64,000 nucleotides of DNA from Sphingopyxis sp. CCNWLW2 (GCF_037095755.1 NZ_JBAWKJ010000001.1:1863001-1927000); one strand, 5' to 3'; shown: positions 53,919 to 62,307, counted from the stretch's first letter. The notes: generated by a model from the sequence alone, not told the origin. Numbers and translations are program-made.

Positions 53919-54509
53919 ATGACCAGTCTCTACCGCCTCGATGCCCCCGCCAGCACGATCGCCGCGGCGTTCGGCGCCGAGGCCGGCAATGACCCGTGGA
54001 CCGGCGACTATGTCGCGCCGGGCCGCCCCGCGCCGGTGATCGTCAGCGACGGCCGCGGCGGATCGCGGCGTTACCTGCGCCCGAAACTCTGGGGCGTTCC
54101 GCCGCCGCCGCAGGGCGACCGGCCGGTGACCAGTGTCCGCAACTTGCAAAGCCCCTTCTGGATCGGGACGCTGCGCCACGCCGAATTGCGCTGCCTGATC
54201 CCCGCAACCGCCTTTGCCTATTGGTCGGGGCCCGACGGTGCGCGGCGCCAGCACTGGTTTTCTGTGCCATCGCGGCCGGTGTTCGCCTTTGCCGGAATCC
54301 ACCGCCAAGGCGATGACTGGCCGTGCTTCGCGATGCTCACGACCGACGCCAACCGGCTGGTTGCGCACCATCAGCCAAAGGGCATGCCGGTGATTCTTCA
54401 TCCCGAGGATTATGCTACCTGGCTCAGCGGCGAATGGCGCGCCGCCGTGGCGCTTGCGGTCCCTTATCCCGGCCAGTTGATGGCGGTCGGCGACACGCCG
54501 CCGGTGTAG
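53919..54509 (+). CDS. SRAP-domain (YedK/HMCES-like) protein lacking the catalytic Cys2 and Glu
   Basis: This 196-residue protein is alignable to the SRAP fold: LRCLIPATAFAYW (90-102), VFAFAGIHRQ, and TTDANRLVAHHQPKGMPVIL near 141-160 with the His at 150-151. In typical members Met-Cys-Gly or Met-Cys-Asn starts the protein and Cys2 forms a covalent DNA link. Here residue 2 is Thr, and the FYEW Glu is replaced by Tyr101. It keeps the AN...H block. It probably lost covalent crosslinking but may still bind DNA. It follows arfB by 6 bp. Confidence 0.82.
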   Translation: MTSLYRLDAPASTIAAAFGAEAGNDPWTGDYVAPGRPAPVIVSDGRGGSRRYLRPKLWGVPPPPQGDRPVTSVRNLQSPFWIGTLRHAELRCLIPATAFAYWSGPDGARRQHWFSVPSRPVFAFAGIHRQGDDWPCFAMLTTDANRLVAHHQPKGMPVILHPEDYATWLSGEWRAAVALAVPYPGQLMAVGDTPPV

Positions 54510-54597
54510 CAGATTTTCACCATATCGCTTCACCTTGAGGTAACCAACGGCGCCCTAAAAGCGGTTCGACCAAGAAAGAAATGCAGGGGCCGAATCC

Positions 54598-54927
54598 GTG
54601 TTGGGGAATCGCACTATCGAAACCAGAAAAGCGCCGACCGCCGGGCGCGGCGCCGAGCGCACACCCGTGACCGCACGCGCGCGCTTCCGCGAACCGGGGC
54701 TGAACCCCTTCGACGTCGAATTGTTCGACCTGTCGTCGACGGGCTTTCGCATGGTTACGTTTTTCCGGCCGCAGATCGGCAAGCATATCTGGGTGAACCT
54801 GCCCGGGCTCCAGCCGCTGGAGGCGGTCGTCCGCCGCGCCGATGGCAATAATTACGGGTGCGAGTTCGTCCATCCGCTCCACCCGTCGGTGGCAAAGCAT
54901 CTGCAGGTCAAGCTGCGCGGCCAGTAA
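54598..54927 (+). CDS. PilZ-domain protein
   Basis: The 109-residue protein has the PilZ elements RARFREP (the Arg pair near 27-31) and DLSSTGFRM (D-x-S-x-x-G, near 45-50), plus VNLPGLQPLEAVVRRADGN. It probably binds cyclic-di-GMP, produced or broken by GGDEF-EAL proteins such as the one at 41.3 kb. The start is GTG 54598; AGGGGCC precedes it. It is divergent in theme from its neighbours and converges on an EVE gene. Confidence 0.82.
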   Translation: MLGNRTIETRKAPTAGRGAERTPVTARARFREPGLNPFDVELFDLSSTGFRMVTFFRPQIGKHIWVNLPGLQPLEAVVRRADGNNYGCEFVHPLHPSVAKHLQVKLRGQ

Positions 54928-54933
54928 GCCGGC

Positions 54934-55359
54934 TCAGCTCTCGGGCTTATCCGACTTTTTCAGGATATGCTTCCATTCGGCGGGCGTCACGCGCCCGACC
55001 GACAGGCGCGACTGGCGGATCAGATCCATATCGGCGAGCCCCGGATCGGCCTTGATCGCCGCCAGCGTCACCGGATTGGCGAGCGCACGGACGGGCGCCA
55101 CGCGTACCACGACCCAGGGCGAGCCCTTTTCAGCGGTCGGGTCGGGAAAGCTTTCCTCGATGACCTCCATGATCCCGACGCATTCTTTGCCGATATTGCT
55201 GTGATAGAAGAGCGCCTCGTCGCCGACCTTCATCGCCATCAGGTTGAGTTTGGCGGTGTGGTTGCGCACCCCATCCCACATCCCGGTGCCGTCCTTGACC
55301 AGCTGCTCCCACGCATAGGCGTCGGGTTCGGATTTCATCAGCCAATATTGCTTGCTCAT
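54934..55359 (-). CDS. EVE-domain protein
   Basis: The 141-residue protein shows the EVE/PUA-like pattern: QYWLMKSEPDAYAWEQLV (4-21), WDGVRNHTAKLNLMAMKVGDEALFYHSN split around residue 36, and GIMEVIEESFPDPTAE. EVE domains bind modified bases in DNA or RNA. No restriction or modification genes are near, so it probably acts in a general role. Three bp separate its stop region from the PilZ gene on the other strand. Confidence 0.87.
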   Translation of the reverse strand: MSKQYWLMKSEPDAYAWEQLVKDGTGMWDGVRNHTAKLNLMAMKVGDEALFYHSNIGKECVGIMEVIEESFPDPTAEKGSPWVVVRVAPVRALANPVTLAAIKADPGLADMDLIRQSRLSVGRVTPAEWKHILKKSDKPES

Positions 55360-55475
55360 GGGCCGGGCTTAGCCGAGCCCGGCGCGGGACGAAACCGCCT
55401 TTTTCCCTTTAACCGTCAGCGCGCAGCGCCTAAATCGCGACTCATGACGCGCCCGACCGGCGCCGCCCCGATCAG

Positions 55476-56420
55476 ATGGACAATAATCGCATGCCTGCCG
55501 CAGTTCCCACCATTTCGATGTCGCTCCCAGCCGATCAGTTCGCGAAGGATTTCGGTGCGTCGTTCGAACGCTTCGGCTTCGCGATGATCACCGACCATGG
55601 CATCGACCCCGGGCTGATCGACGAAGCCTGGAACAAGGCGAAAGCCTTTTTCGCGCTGCCCGAGGAAACCAAGCGCGCCTATCATATCGCCGGCGGCGGC
55701 GGCGCGCGCGGCTACACCCCGTTCGGCACTGAGATCGCGAAGGGCGCGAAAGAAGTCGACCTCAAGGAATTCTGGCACGTCGGCCGCGACCTGCCCGCCG
55801 GGCACCGCCTCGCCGCGCAGCAGCCGAACAATATCTGGCCCGCCGAGGTCGAAGGCTTCCGCACCGCTTACGACAAGCTCTTCGCCGAATTCGACCGCGT
55901 CGGCGCGCGTCTCCTCTCCGGTATCGCGCGCTACCTCGGCCTCGCGCCCGATTTCTTCGACGACACCGTCGCCGACGGCAACAGCGTGATGCGCCTGCTC
56001 CATTATCCGCCGGTCGAAGCCCCCGCCAAGGGCATCCGCGCCGAAGCGCATGAGGATATCAACACGATCACGCTGCTGCTCGGCGCCGAAGAGGCGGGCC
56101 TCGAAATCCTCGACAAGGACGGCAGCTGGCTTCCGGTCAGCCCCCCGCCGGGCGCGATGGCGGTCAACGTTGGCGACATGCTCCAGCGGCTGACCAACAA
56201 CAAGCTGCCCTCGACCACCCACCGCGTCCGTAACCCCGACGCGGGCCGCGCGAGCGTCGCTCGCTATTCGATGCCCTTCTTCCTCCACTTCCGCTCGGAC
56301 TATCCGATCGAGACGCTCGAAAGCTGCGTCGACGCGTCGCACCCGAATTTATATCCGACGCCGATCACGGCGGACGAGTATCTGCAGGAGCGGCTGCGCG
56401 AGATCGGGCTCAAGAAATAG
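55476..56420 (+). CDS. Isopenicillin N synthase-like 2OG-Fe(II) oxygenase
   Basis: This 314-residue enzyme has the N-terminal FGFAMITDHGI block, the iron ligands His-x-Asp in AEAHEDINTITLL (near 188-200) and a distal His in STTHRVRNPD (near 246-255), followed by the 2-oxoglutarate Arg in RASVARYSMPFF. It resembles plant and bacterial gibberellin- or IPNS-type oxygenases but the substrate is unknown. ATG 55476 lies downstream of an empty gap. It ends before a paired-repeat element. Confidence 0.87.
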   Translation: MDNNRMPAAVPTISMSLPADQFAKDFGASFERFGFAMITDHGIDPGLIDEAWNKAKAFFALPEETKRAYHIAGGGGARGYTPFGTEIAKGAKEVDLKEFWHVGRDLPAGHRLAAQQPNNIWPAEVEGFRTAYDKLFAEFDRVGARLLSGIARYLGLAPDFFDDTVADGNSVMRLLHYPPVEAPAKGIRAEAHEDINTITLLLGAEEAGLEILDKDGSWLPVSPPPGAMAVNVGDMLQRLTNNKLPSTTHRVRNPDAGRASVARYSMPFFLHFRSDYPIETLESCVDASHPNLYPTPITADEYLQERLREIGLKK

Positions 56421-56467
56421 GCGGATGACCGCGCCGTGGTGGGAGGCGGACGTTCGCTCTCTTTTTT

Positions 56468-56547
56468 CGTCATCCCAGCGAAGGCGGGGATCCCGCTTGG
56501 CGACGGTGAAGAAAAAAAACGTCATTCGCGCCTTCGCGGGAATGACG
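56468..56547. repeat. Paired GCGAAGGC inverted-repeat element
   Basis: CGTCATCCCAGCGAAGGCGG (56468-56487) and the inverted CGCGCCTTCGCGGGAATGACG end (56527-56547) flank an A-rich spacer with eight A in a row. It separates the oxygenase stop from a convergent gene and can end both. It shares its core with elements at 37100 and 61351. Confidence 0.75.
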
Positions 56548-56570
56548 GGGTTCGGTCGTTGTCCGACGCT

Positions 56571-56975
56571 CTACCGCCCTTCCCAATAATCGAACACCGC
56601 CTGCTGCTGCTCGCGAATAAACCGCGCCGCCGCAGCACCCTCCCACGGGCCGTCATAGCCGAGCAGTAAAGCCGTCCCGCCGACCCACCAACCTTGCCCG
56701 GGCAGCCGGTCGCTTTCGCGCACCACCAGCACCGCCAGATCGGGTTCGCCGTCCATCGCGCTGAGGCGGTCGACTTCTTCGAGCGTCCGGCACACCGCGC
56801 GCATCTTGGGCCGGGTGAAGCGGAAACCAAGGTCGCCGAGCAGTTCGGAATAGCTGACGCTGCGCCCCGCGCGCGCCGCCTCGATCAATATCGCGCGGAT
56901 GCGCGGCGCGTCGCCGAGCGCCGACACATCGGTCGGGCTTTCCTCGCCGCCTAAATCTTGGTCTTTGGCGGCCAT
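56571..56975 (-). CDS. Hypothetical cytoplasmic protein of sphingomonad type
   Basis: The 134-residue protein has an acidic N-terminus, then a compact helical domain (RIRAILIEAARAGRSVSYSE, LLGDLGFRFTRPKMRAVCRT) and LAVLVVRESDRLPGQGWWVGG. I do not recognise a defined family, although the pattern suggests a winged-helix-like fold (SYSELLGDLGFRF). It overlaps the DUF1295 gene by 25 bp and so is translated with it. A DNA-binding role is only a guess. Confidence 0.65.
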   Translation of the reverse strand: MAAKDQDLGGEESPTDVSALGDAPRIRAILIEAARAGRSVSYSELLGDLGFRFTRPKMRAVCRTLEEVDRLSAMDGEPDLAVLVVRESDRLPGQGWWVGGTALLLGYDGPWEGAAAARFIREQQQAVFDYWEGR

Positions 56976-57769
56976 GGAATGAATCCGGAGGTGCGCGCGA
57001 CATAAGCGGCATAGTCGGGCCGCGTCTTGTGCAGCCCCTTTTCGAGGAGCGCCTTGCCCGACCATTTGGTGAGGGTGAAGGTCAGGAATATGGGGCCGAT
57101 CACGCCCACGAACGCGGGCGCCCAGCCGAGGTCGGCGACCACCAGCCAGAGGCCCCACCAGGTCAGCGCGTCGCCGAAATAATTGGGATGGCGCGTATAG
57201 CGCCACAGGCCGGTGTCGAGCACCTTGCCCTTGTTCGCGGGGTTTTTCCGGAAAGCGTCGAGCTGCGCATCGCCGATGCTTTCGAACGCAATGCCGGCGA
57301 GAGCGGCCACCGCGCCGATCCAGCCGATGATGCCCACGCTTGCCGCGGGGGCGGCCGCACTCGCCCAGATACCGATCTGCGCGGGCAGACAGGTGATGAA
57401 GAGCAAGGGAGCTTGCGTTAGGAAAACCATCACAAGCGCGGTCTTTGCCCAGCTCCACTTTCGCTTCTCCATCGAGAGCGCGAGGATCTTTTTGTAGCGC
57501 GGGTCCTCGCCGTGGCTCGCCCAGCGGATCGTCAGATGGATAGCGAGCCGCAACCCCCACAGCGATGTCAGGCCGAGGAGCAGCTTTGCGTGTCCGCCCT
57601 CCGCGCCGACCTGCCACCATGTCCCCCACGCGAGCAGCACCATACCGAATGCCCAGAAGGCGTCGATGAACGACACGTCGCGGATCAGGGTCGCGATGCC
57701 CCACAAGAGCAGAATCACGCCGAGCAACCCGCCGAAATTGATTGTCAGCAACAAAAGGGCGTCACTCAC
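56951..57769 (-). CDS. DUF1295 (steroid 5-alpha-reductase-like) membrane protein
   Basis: The 272-residue protein has six or seven membrane helices. It carries the DUF1295 core LDTGLWRYTRHPNYFGDALTWWGLWL (starting near residue 186), which in related reductases and methyltransferases holds a nicotinamide or S-adenosylmethionine site, and SFIDAFWAFGM near 33. It probably modifies a lipid double bond or methylates a lipid. Its start overlaps the stop of the acyltransferase gene by 4 bp. Confidence 0.87.
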   Translation of the reverse strand: MSDALLLLTINFGGLLGVILLLWGIATLIRDVSFIDAFWAFGMVLLAWGTWWQVGAEGGHAKLLLGLTSLWGLRLAIHLTIRWASHGEDPRYKKILALSMEKRKWSWAKTALVMVFLTQAPLLFITCLPAQIGIWASAAAPAASVGIIGWIGAVAALAGIAFESIGDAQLDAFRKNPANKGKVLDTGLWRYTRHPNYFGDALTWWGLWLVVADLGWAPAFVGVIGPIFLTFTLTKWSGKALLEKGLHKTRPDYAAYVARTSGFIPWPPKTKI

Positions 57770-58389
57770 GCGCGCATGTCTCGTTCCTCATCGCGGCCGA
57801 CGATGTCATCGATCGAGCGCGCCTGCCGCTCGGGGAATCGAGCGGTATGGCTCTTATATACCTCAAATACCTTCATCATGTCGGCGCGAAAGTCGCCCGT
57901 CGGCCAGATCAGCGGGCCGAGCCCGCCCGTCTTGGTGCCATAATCCATGAAGCCGACGACGAGCGGCACCTTGGCCGCCATCGCGATCTGGTAAAAGCCG
58001 GTTCGCCATTTCGCCGTCTTGCCGCGCGTGCCCTCGGGCGCGACGGTCAGCATGAATTCGGCGCGGCGCGCGAATTCGTGGGTCATCTGCTGGACGACAT
58101 TGCCGCCGCCGCGGCGATCGACCGGGACCCCGCCCATCTGGCGGATAAAGCCGCCGATCGGCCAGCGGAACAGCGACAGCTTTGCCATGAAAAAGGGACG
58201 GATCTTGAGGTCCGCGGTCAGTCCGAGGAAATTGACGAAATCCCAATTGCTCGTGTGCGGGGCCGCGATCAGGATGAAGCGCCGCGGTTCGGGCACCTCG
58301 CCGACCGCTTTCCATCCACGCGCCTGGTACAGCAGAAGCAACAGGCGGCGCACCGCACGCGCCACCAGCCCCGGCGGGTCGTCATTCAT
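57766..58389 (-). CDS. Lysophospholipid acyltransferase-type enzyme
   Basis: The 207-residue protein has the acyltransferase motif HTSNWD (His45 to Asp50, HX4D form) and EGTRGK near 119-124, with KLSLFRWPIGGFIRQMGGVPVDR between. It lacks a clear membrane anchor except an N-terminal hydrophobic patch. It transfers an acyl chain to a lysophospholipid or ornithine-type lipid. It shares an ATGA overlap with the DUF1295 gene, suggesting a shared lipid pathway. Confidence 0.87.
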   Translation of the reverse strand: MNDDPPGLVARAVRRLLLLLYQARGWKAVGEVPEPRRFILIAAPHTSNWDFVNFLGLTADLKIRPFFMAKLSLFRWPIGGFIRQMGGVPVDRRGGGNVVQQMTHEFARRAEFMLTVAPEGTRGKTAKWRTGFYQIAMAAKVPLVVGFMDYGTKTGGLGPLIWPTGDFRADMMKVFEVYKSHTARFPERQARSIDDIVGRDEERDMRA

Positions 58390-58522
58390 ACTCGTCACGC
58401 TTGGTCCTCTCCCTTGGTCCGAATTGCGCGAAAGGCGCACACGGCGCAAGAGGTGCACGCATCGCGGCTTGCGGCGATGTCGTCTTTCTGCTCCCTTCAT
58501 CCGCAAAACAGGGGAGGAAAAG

Positions 58523-59935
58523 ATGAAGAAACTGTCCGCGCTGCTGACGTCCGCCATGTTGCTTGCGGTGCCCGCGATCGCTGCCGAGGGGCAGCCGCGC
58601 CCCGACCAGCTCGCGTTCCGCGATCTCTACAAGGAGCTGGTCGAGACGAACACGACGCTTTCGTCGGGCAGTTGCACCCTCGCCGCCGAGCGCATGGCGG
58701 CGCGGCTGAAGGCGGCGGGCATCCCCGACAGCCAGCTCACCCTGTTCGCCACCCCCGAGAACCCCAAGGAAGGCGGCCTCGTCGCCGTCTATCCGGGCAC
58801 CAGCAAGACCGCGAAGCCGATCCTGCTCGTCGCACATATCGACGTCGTCGAGGCGAAGCGCGCCGATTGGGAGCGCGATCCGTTCGTCATGGTCGAAGAA
58901 AATGGCTATTTCTACGGCCGCGGCACCGCCGACGACAAGGCGCAGGCGGCGGTGTGGGTCGACACGCTGATCCGTTTCCAGAAGGATGGCTACAAGCCCA
59001 AGCGCACGGTGAAAGTCGCGCTGACCTGCGGCGAGGAAACCAACGGTGCGTTCAACGGGGTCGAATGGCTCGCGGCGAACAAGCGCGACCTGATCGACGC
59101 CGAATTTGCATTGAACGAAGGCGGAGGCGGCGACAGCGACGGTAAGGGCAAAGTACTGGGCCAGTCGGTGCAGGTCGGCGAAAAGACCTTCGCCAACTTT
59201 CGATTGGAGACCAGAAACCCCGGCGGCCACAGTTCGGCGCCCGTGCCCGACAATGCAATCTATGAGCTCGCCCGCGCGCTGACGAAAATCGACGATTATG
59301 ACTTCCCGGTCGAGATGACCGACACGACGCGGCGCTTCTTCGCCGAAGCCGGCGCCGCGCGTGGCGACGAGACGGGCCGGGCGATGGTCGCGCTGGCGAA
59401 GAACCCCGCCGACAAGGCGGCCGAGGCGATCGTCAACAAGGATCCCTTCCTCCACAGCAATCTACGCACCACCTGCGTCGCGACCCTGCTAGACGGCGGC
59501 CACGCGCCGAACGCGCTGCCGCAGCGCGCGGGCGCGAACATCAATTGCCGCATCTTTCCGGGGCACAGCATCGAATCGATCAAGGACGAACTCGGACGCG
59601 TGATCGGCGACCCCGGCGTCACGATCACCCAGCTGCCGCCCAAGCGCCCCGCACCACCCGCGCCGCCGCTCGACCCGAAGATCATCGGCCCGATGCAGAC
59701 GCTCGTCGATAAATATTGGCCGGGGCTGAAGGTCATCCCGTCAATGGCCAACGGTTATACCGACGCGACCTTCCTCGGCGCGGTCGGCATTCCGACCTAT
59801 GGCATCCCCGGCATGTGGGGCGACCCCGACGGCAATGGCGCGCACGGCCTGAACGAACGCATGGAGGTGCGCTCGGTCTACGTCGGGCGCGACTATATGT
59901 TCGATCTGGTAAAGGCTTATGCGGAGAAGCCTTAA
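58523..59935 (+). CDS. Secreted M20-family metallopeptidase
   Basis: The 470-residue protein has a signal peptide (MKKLSALLTSAMLLAVPAIA). The M20 fold follows: LLVAHIDVV (zinc ligand His, near 108-113), GRGTADDKAQAAVW (bridging Asp), CGEETNG (general base Glu and ligand), NEGGGGDS, a dimerisation segment NPGGHSSAP and a final GAHGLNERMEV with the last ligand His. It removes residues from peptides in the periplasm. The ATG at 58523 follows a GGGGAGGAAAAG site. Its stop shares TTAA with the convergent reductase gene. Confidence 0.9.
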   Translation: MKKLSALLTSAMLLAVPAIAAEGQPRPDQLAFRDLYKELVETNTTLSSGSCTLAAERMAARLKAAGIPDSQLTLFATPENPKEGGLVAVYPGTSKTAKPILLVAHIDVVEAKRADWERDPFVMVEENGYFYGRGTADDKAQAAVWVDTLIRFQKDGYKPKRTVKVALTCGEETNGAFNGVEWLAANKRDLIDAEFALNEGGGGDSDGKGKVLGQSVQVGEKTFANFRLETRNPGGHSSAPVPDNAIYELARALTKIDDYDFPVEMTDTTRRFFAEAGAARGDETGRAMVALAKNPADKAAEAIVNKDPFLHSNLRTTCVATLLDGGHAPNALPQRAGANINCRIFPGHSIESIKDELGRVIGDPGVTITQLPPKRPAPPAPPLDPKIIGPMQTLVDKYWPGLKVIPSMANGYTDATFLGAVGIPTYGIPGMWGDPDGNGAHGLNERMEVRSVYVGRDYMFDLVKAYAEKP

Positions 59936-60747
59936 CCGACGAACGCGCGCTCGATAACGAAATCACCGGGCGCGGCGTTCGACCCTTCCTTGAAGCCGAG
60001 CGCCTCGAAGCTCGCTTCGAGGTCGCGGATCATCGCCATGCTGCCGCACATCATGATGCGGTCGATTGCGGGGTCGAAATGCGCCGGGCCGGTCAGCGGA
60101 TGGCCGAACAGGCCGCCGCTTTCGATCAGCGCGTCGATGCGCCCCTCGGTGCGGAAGGGCTGGCGCGTCACCGTCGGCAGGTAGTGAAATTGCAGCAGCG
60201 CCTGATCCTGCACCAGCGGATCGCCCGCGAGCTGGCTTTCGAGCTCGTCGCGGAAGGCGAGGTCGCTGACCTGCCGCACGCAATGGACAAGCTGGATCTG
60301 GCTGAACCGCTCATAAATGTCGGGATCGCGCGCGAGGCTGAGGAAAGGCGCGAGGCCGGTGCCGGTCGAGAGCAGGAAGAGTCGCTGCCCCGGCAGCAAC
60401 GCGTCGGCGACGAGCGTGCCCGTCGGCTTGCGGCCAAGGTAGACCGGGTCGCCCGGCTGGATTTTCTGGAGCCGCGAGGTCAGCGGGCCGTCGGGCACTT
60501 TGATCGACAGGAATTCGAGTTCGTCGGCATAGGCGGGGCTGGCGATCGAGTAAGCACGGAGCAGCGGGCGCCCCTCGCCCGGCAGGCCAATCATCACGAA
60601 CTCGCCCGACCGGAAACGAAAGCTGGGCGGACGCGTGATCGTGAAGCTGAACAGATGTTCGTTCCAGTGGCGCACCGAACGCACCTCCTCGACGGTCAGC
60701 GAGGCGGAGGGGGCCAGCTTGGCGGCTTCGGCAATACGGTCACTCAT
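59932..60747 (-). CDS. fpr: Ferredoxin/flavodoxin-NADP reductase
   Basis: The 271-residue enzyme has the FAD-binding RAYSIASP near 66-73, the isoalloxazine strand region SIKVPDGPLTSRLQ, the NADP-binding STGTGLAPFLSL (128-139) and a MMCGSMAMI near 235. It moves electrons between NADPH and ferredoxin, supporting iron-sulfur and redox homeostasis. ATG 60747 overlaps the stop of the upstream small gene by 3 bp. A Fur-like box precedes the pair. Confidence 0.92.
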   Translation of the reverse strand: MSDRIAEAAKLAPSASLTVEEVRSVRHWNEHLFSFTITRPPSFRFRSGEFVMIGLPGEGRPLLRAYSIASPAYADELEFLSIKVPDGPLTSRLQKIQPGDPVYLGRKPTGTLVADALLPGQRLFLLSTGTGLAPFLSLARDPDIYERFSQIQLVHCVRQVSDLAFRDELESQLAGDPLVQDQALLQFHYLPTVTRQPFRTEGRIDALIESGGLFGHPLTGPAHFDPAIDRIMMCGSMAMIRDLEASFEALGFKEGSNAAPGDFVIERAFVG

Positions 60748-61205
60748 CACTTTGAACTTTCCTGATGTGTCATGGTGCCGGCCGCGAGGGCCGGCATATC
60801 GAATCCCGCCGCGACCAGCCGGTCGACCGCGGCACCCATCGCCTTGGCGATCGGACCGACGCTTTCTCCCTCGGCCAGCAAGGCCAGCGTCGCATGGGCA
60901 TTTGCGGCGTTCTCAAGCGAAAAATCGCGCCAGAGTCCAAGCAGAATTGCTTCATCCTCTGAAATCTGGAGACAGGGCAGGGGCGCAAGCAGCAATGTTT
61001 CGGCCGCATCGCCGACAAGCAGCGCCATCGCGACGTGAAAGTCGGGCAGGGCGTCCGCGGCATCGACCGCGGCAAAGCCCCGGTGCAGAACCTGCGGCGG
61101 ACATCGCCCGCGCTCGGCGGCGTGAACCCACCCGCGCATCGCCCAGAGCAGGAAGCACCCGCCATTGCACAGGCTTTCCACCGGTCGATCAACAAAGGCG
61201 TACAT
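60747..61205 (-). CDS. Hypothetical protein coupled to fpr
   Basis: The 152-residue protein has several Cys (LCNGGCFLLWAMRGW near 12-26), an Ala/Leu-rich middle (DFHVAMALLVGDAAETLLLAPLP) and a helical end (GPIAKAMGAAVDRLVAAG). I recognise no family. It is first in the operon with the reductase and overlaps its ATG, so the two proteins probably act together. ATG 61205 follows GAAAGGGTCCCG. The promoter upstream carries a Fur-like box. Confidence 0.65.
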   Translation of the reverse strand: MYAFVDRPVESLCNGGCFLLWAMRGWVHAAERGRCPPQVLHRGFAAVDAADALPDFHVAMALLVGDAAETLLLAPLPCLQISEDEAILLGLWRDFSLENAANAHATLALLAEGESVGPIAKAMGAAVDRLVAAGFDMPALAAGTMTHQESSK

Positions 61206-61243
61206 CGGGACCCTTTCCAGCGCACAAGATGCGGCGCCGGCGG

Positions 61244-61272
61244 CTTATATGTTATTGCGAGTCATTTGCAAT
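61244..61272 (-). promoter_or_regulatory. Fur-like box overlapping the -35 region of the fpr operon
   Basis: ATTGCGAGTCATTTGCAAT at 61254-61272 is a 19-bp near-palindrome (7 of 9 pairs). On the minus strand TTGCAA (61266-61271) and TATAAG (61244-61249) with a 16-bp spacer form a promoter that overlaps it. A bound iron repressor would therefore silence the downstream pair. It matches the box at 46455-46473. Confidence 0.6.
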
Positions 61273-61350
61273 TTGGAATTTGTGTTCGGGCAGGATTTGC
61301 TGCACGCTTGAGATACGGCGGCTTTGACCGGAAGCCGTCGATAGAGATGT

Positions 61351-61435
61351 GTGCCCCGGCGAAAGCCGCGGTCCAGAATTACAACGCGAACCTAGCGTGT
61401 TTCCGCACTGGGCCCCGGCTTTCGCCGGGATGCAC
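61351..61435. repeat. Paired GCGAAAGC inverted-repeat element
   Basis: GCCCCGGCGAAAGCCGCGGTCC and an inverted GGGCCCCGGCTTTCGCCGGG copy (61410-61429) flank about 40 bp between the PilZ gene end and the fpr operon promoter. It probably terminates the PilZ transcript. Confidence 0.7.
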
Positions 61436-61468
61436 AAGGGCAGCTCACCGCCCCAAAACGGCCTTTCT

Positions 61469-61903
61469 TCAGCGCTTGGTGCCGAAATGTCCCGGCAGGC
61501 TGGTGGCCCGCGACAGCCCCGGCCGCCAGGTCGTGAGTTGCGGCGCGGGGACGATCTGGAAATCGGCCTTGCTGTCCGCGGCCATGAGCTGGTCGCCGTG
61601 CGTGGCGCGCAGGCGAACGGTTTCGACCGGCTTGTCGGTTTCGATCCCGAATCGGGTGCCCGCGACCCAGCGCACCGTGCCGAGCATCGCTTCGTGGCCG
61701 GGCAGGAAGATGGTGATGCGTTCGCCGATCTGCAGGATATGCGGCCCCTGGCCGCCGACGCCGGTCAACGAAACATTGCGGATGGTGACGTCGAACTGGC
61801 CCAGCCGCTGACAGGCAAGCGCCGCCTTGACCAGCCGCGACTGGCGTGGCTGGCGCTTTTCATCAGGGGCCGGTGAGGCAGGGGAAGCCTCGGGATTCGA
61901 CAT
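61469..61903 (-). CDS. PilZ-domain protein
   Basis: The 144-residue protein from ATG 61903 has a Pro/Ser-rich start, the Arg pair region KRQPRQSRLVKAALAC, and NVSLTGVGGQGPHI (N-x-S-x-x-G), followed by ITIFLPGHEAMLGTVRWVAGTRFGIE. It is a cyclic-di-GMP effector candidate. An extension to 62011 would add residues without family features. Nothing around it explains a target. Confidence 0.75.
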   Translation of the reverse strand: MSNPEASPASPAPDEKRQPRQSRLVKAALACQRLGQFDVTIRNVSLTGVGGQGPHILQIGERITIFLPGHEAMLGTVRWVAGTRFGIETDKPVETVRLRATHGDQLMAADSKADFQIVPAPQLTTWRPGLSRATSLPGHFGTKR

Positions 61904-62307
61904 GCGCGACTCAACAACTGCCGTCCGATTCCCACCTCGGACGATTATCTGATTGGTCCCGGTACGAGTCCTAAATGAGGAAGGTAAATTTTCGTATATC
62001 GTGTTTGACAATTTTCACGAATTATTCGGCCGGTGCGTAGGCCTCCTAATATCGCGACGCGCTCGGAGGTTGGCCGAAGGCACTGAAACGGCAAAGAAAT
62101 TATCGTGGATTATCGCTTGGAAAGGCGAGCGTCCTTTCGGAGCCTACCGGAACGACCCGACTTTCTGGGCGGCCGGTGCGGCGCCCACGGATGCGATGGG
62201 CCTTAACTTGCATTCCGCGGCCCTCGCGCCGAACCGGCTGCTCCGGCGATGGCAAGGCCGCAATCACCAGCAGATACGGCAAAAGGGCGGCGCCGCGTAT
62301 CGGGCGC
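61904..62307. other. Gap without genes upstream of the secreted-protein cluster
   Basis: About 400 bp hold no supported gene. The AT-rich 61975-62040 part is a probable promoter for the PilZ gene. A plus-strand open frame from 61953 to 62426 overlaps a terminator and a secreted protein gene and has no family pattern. No further motif is seen. Confidence 0.5.
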
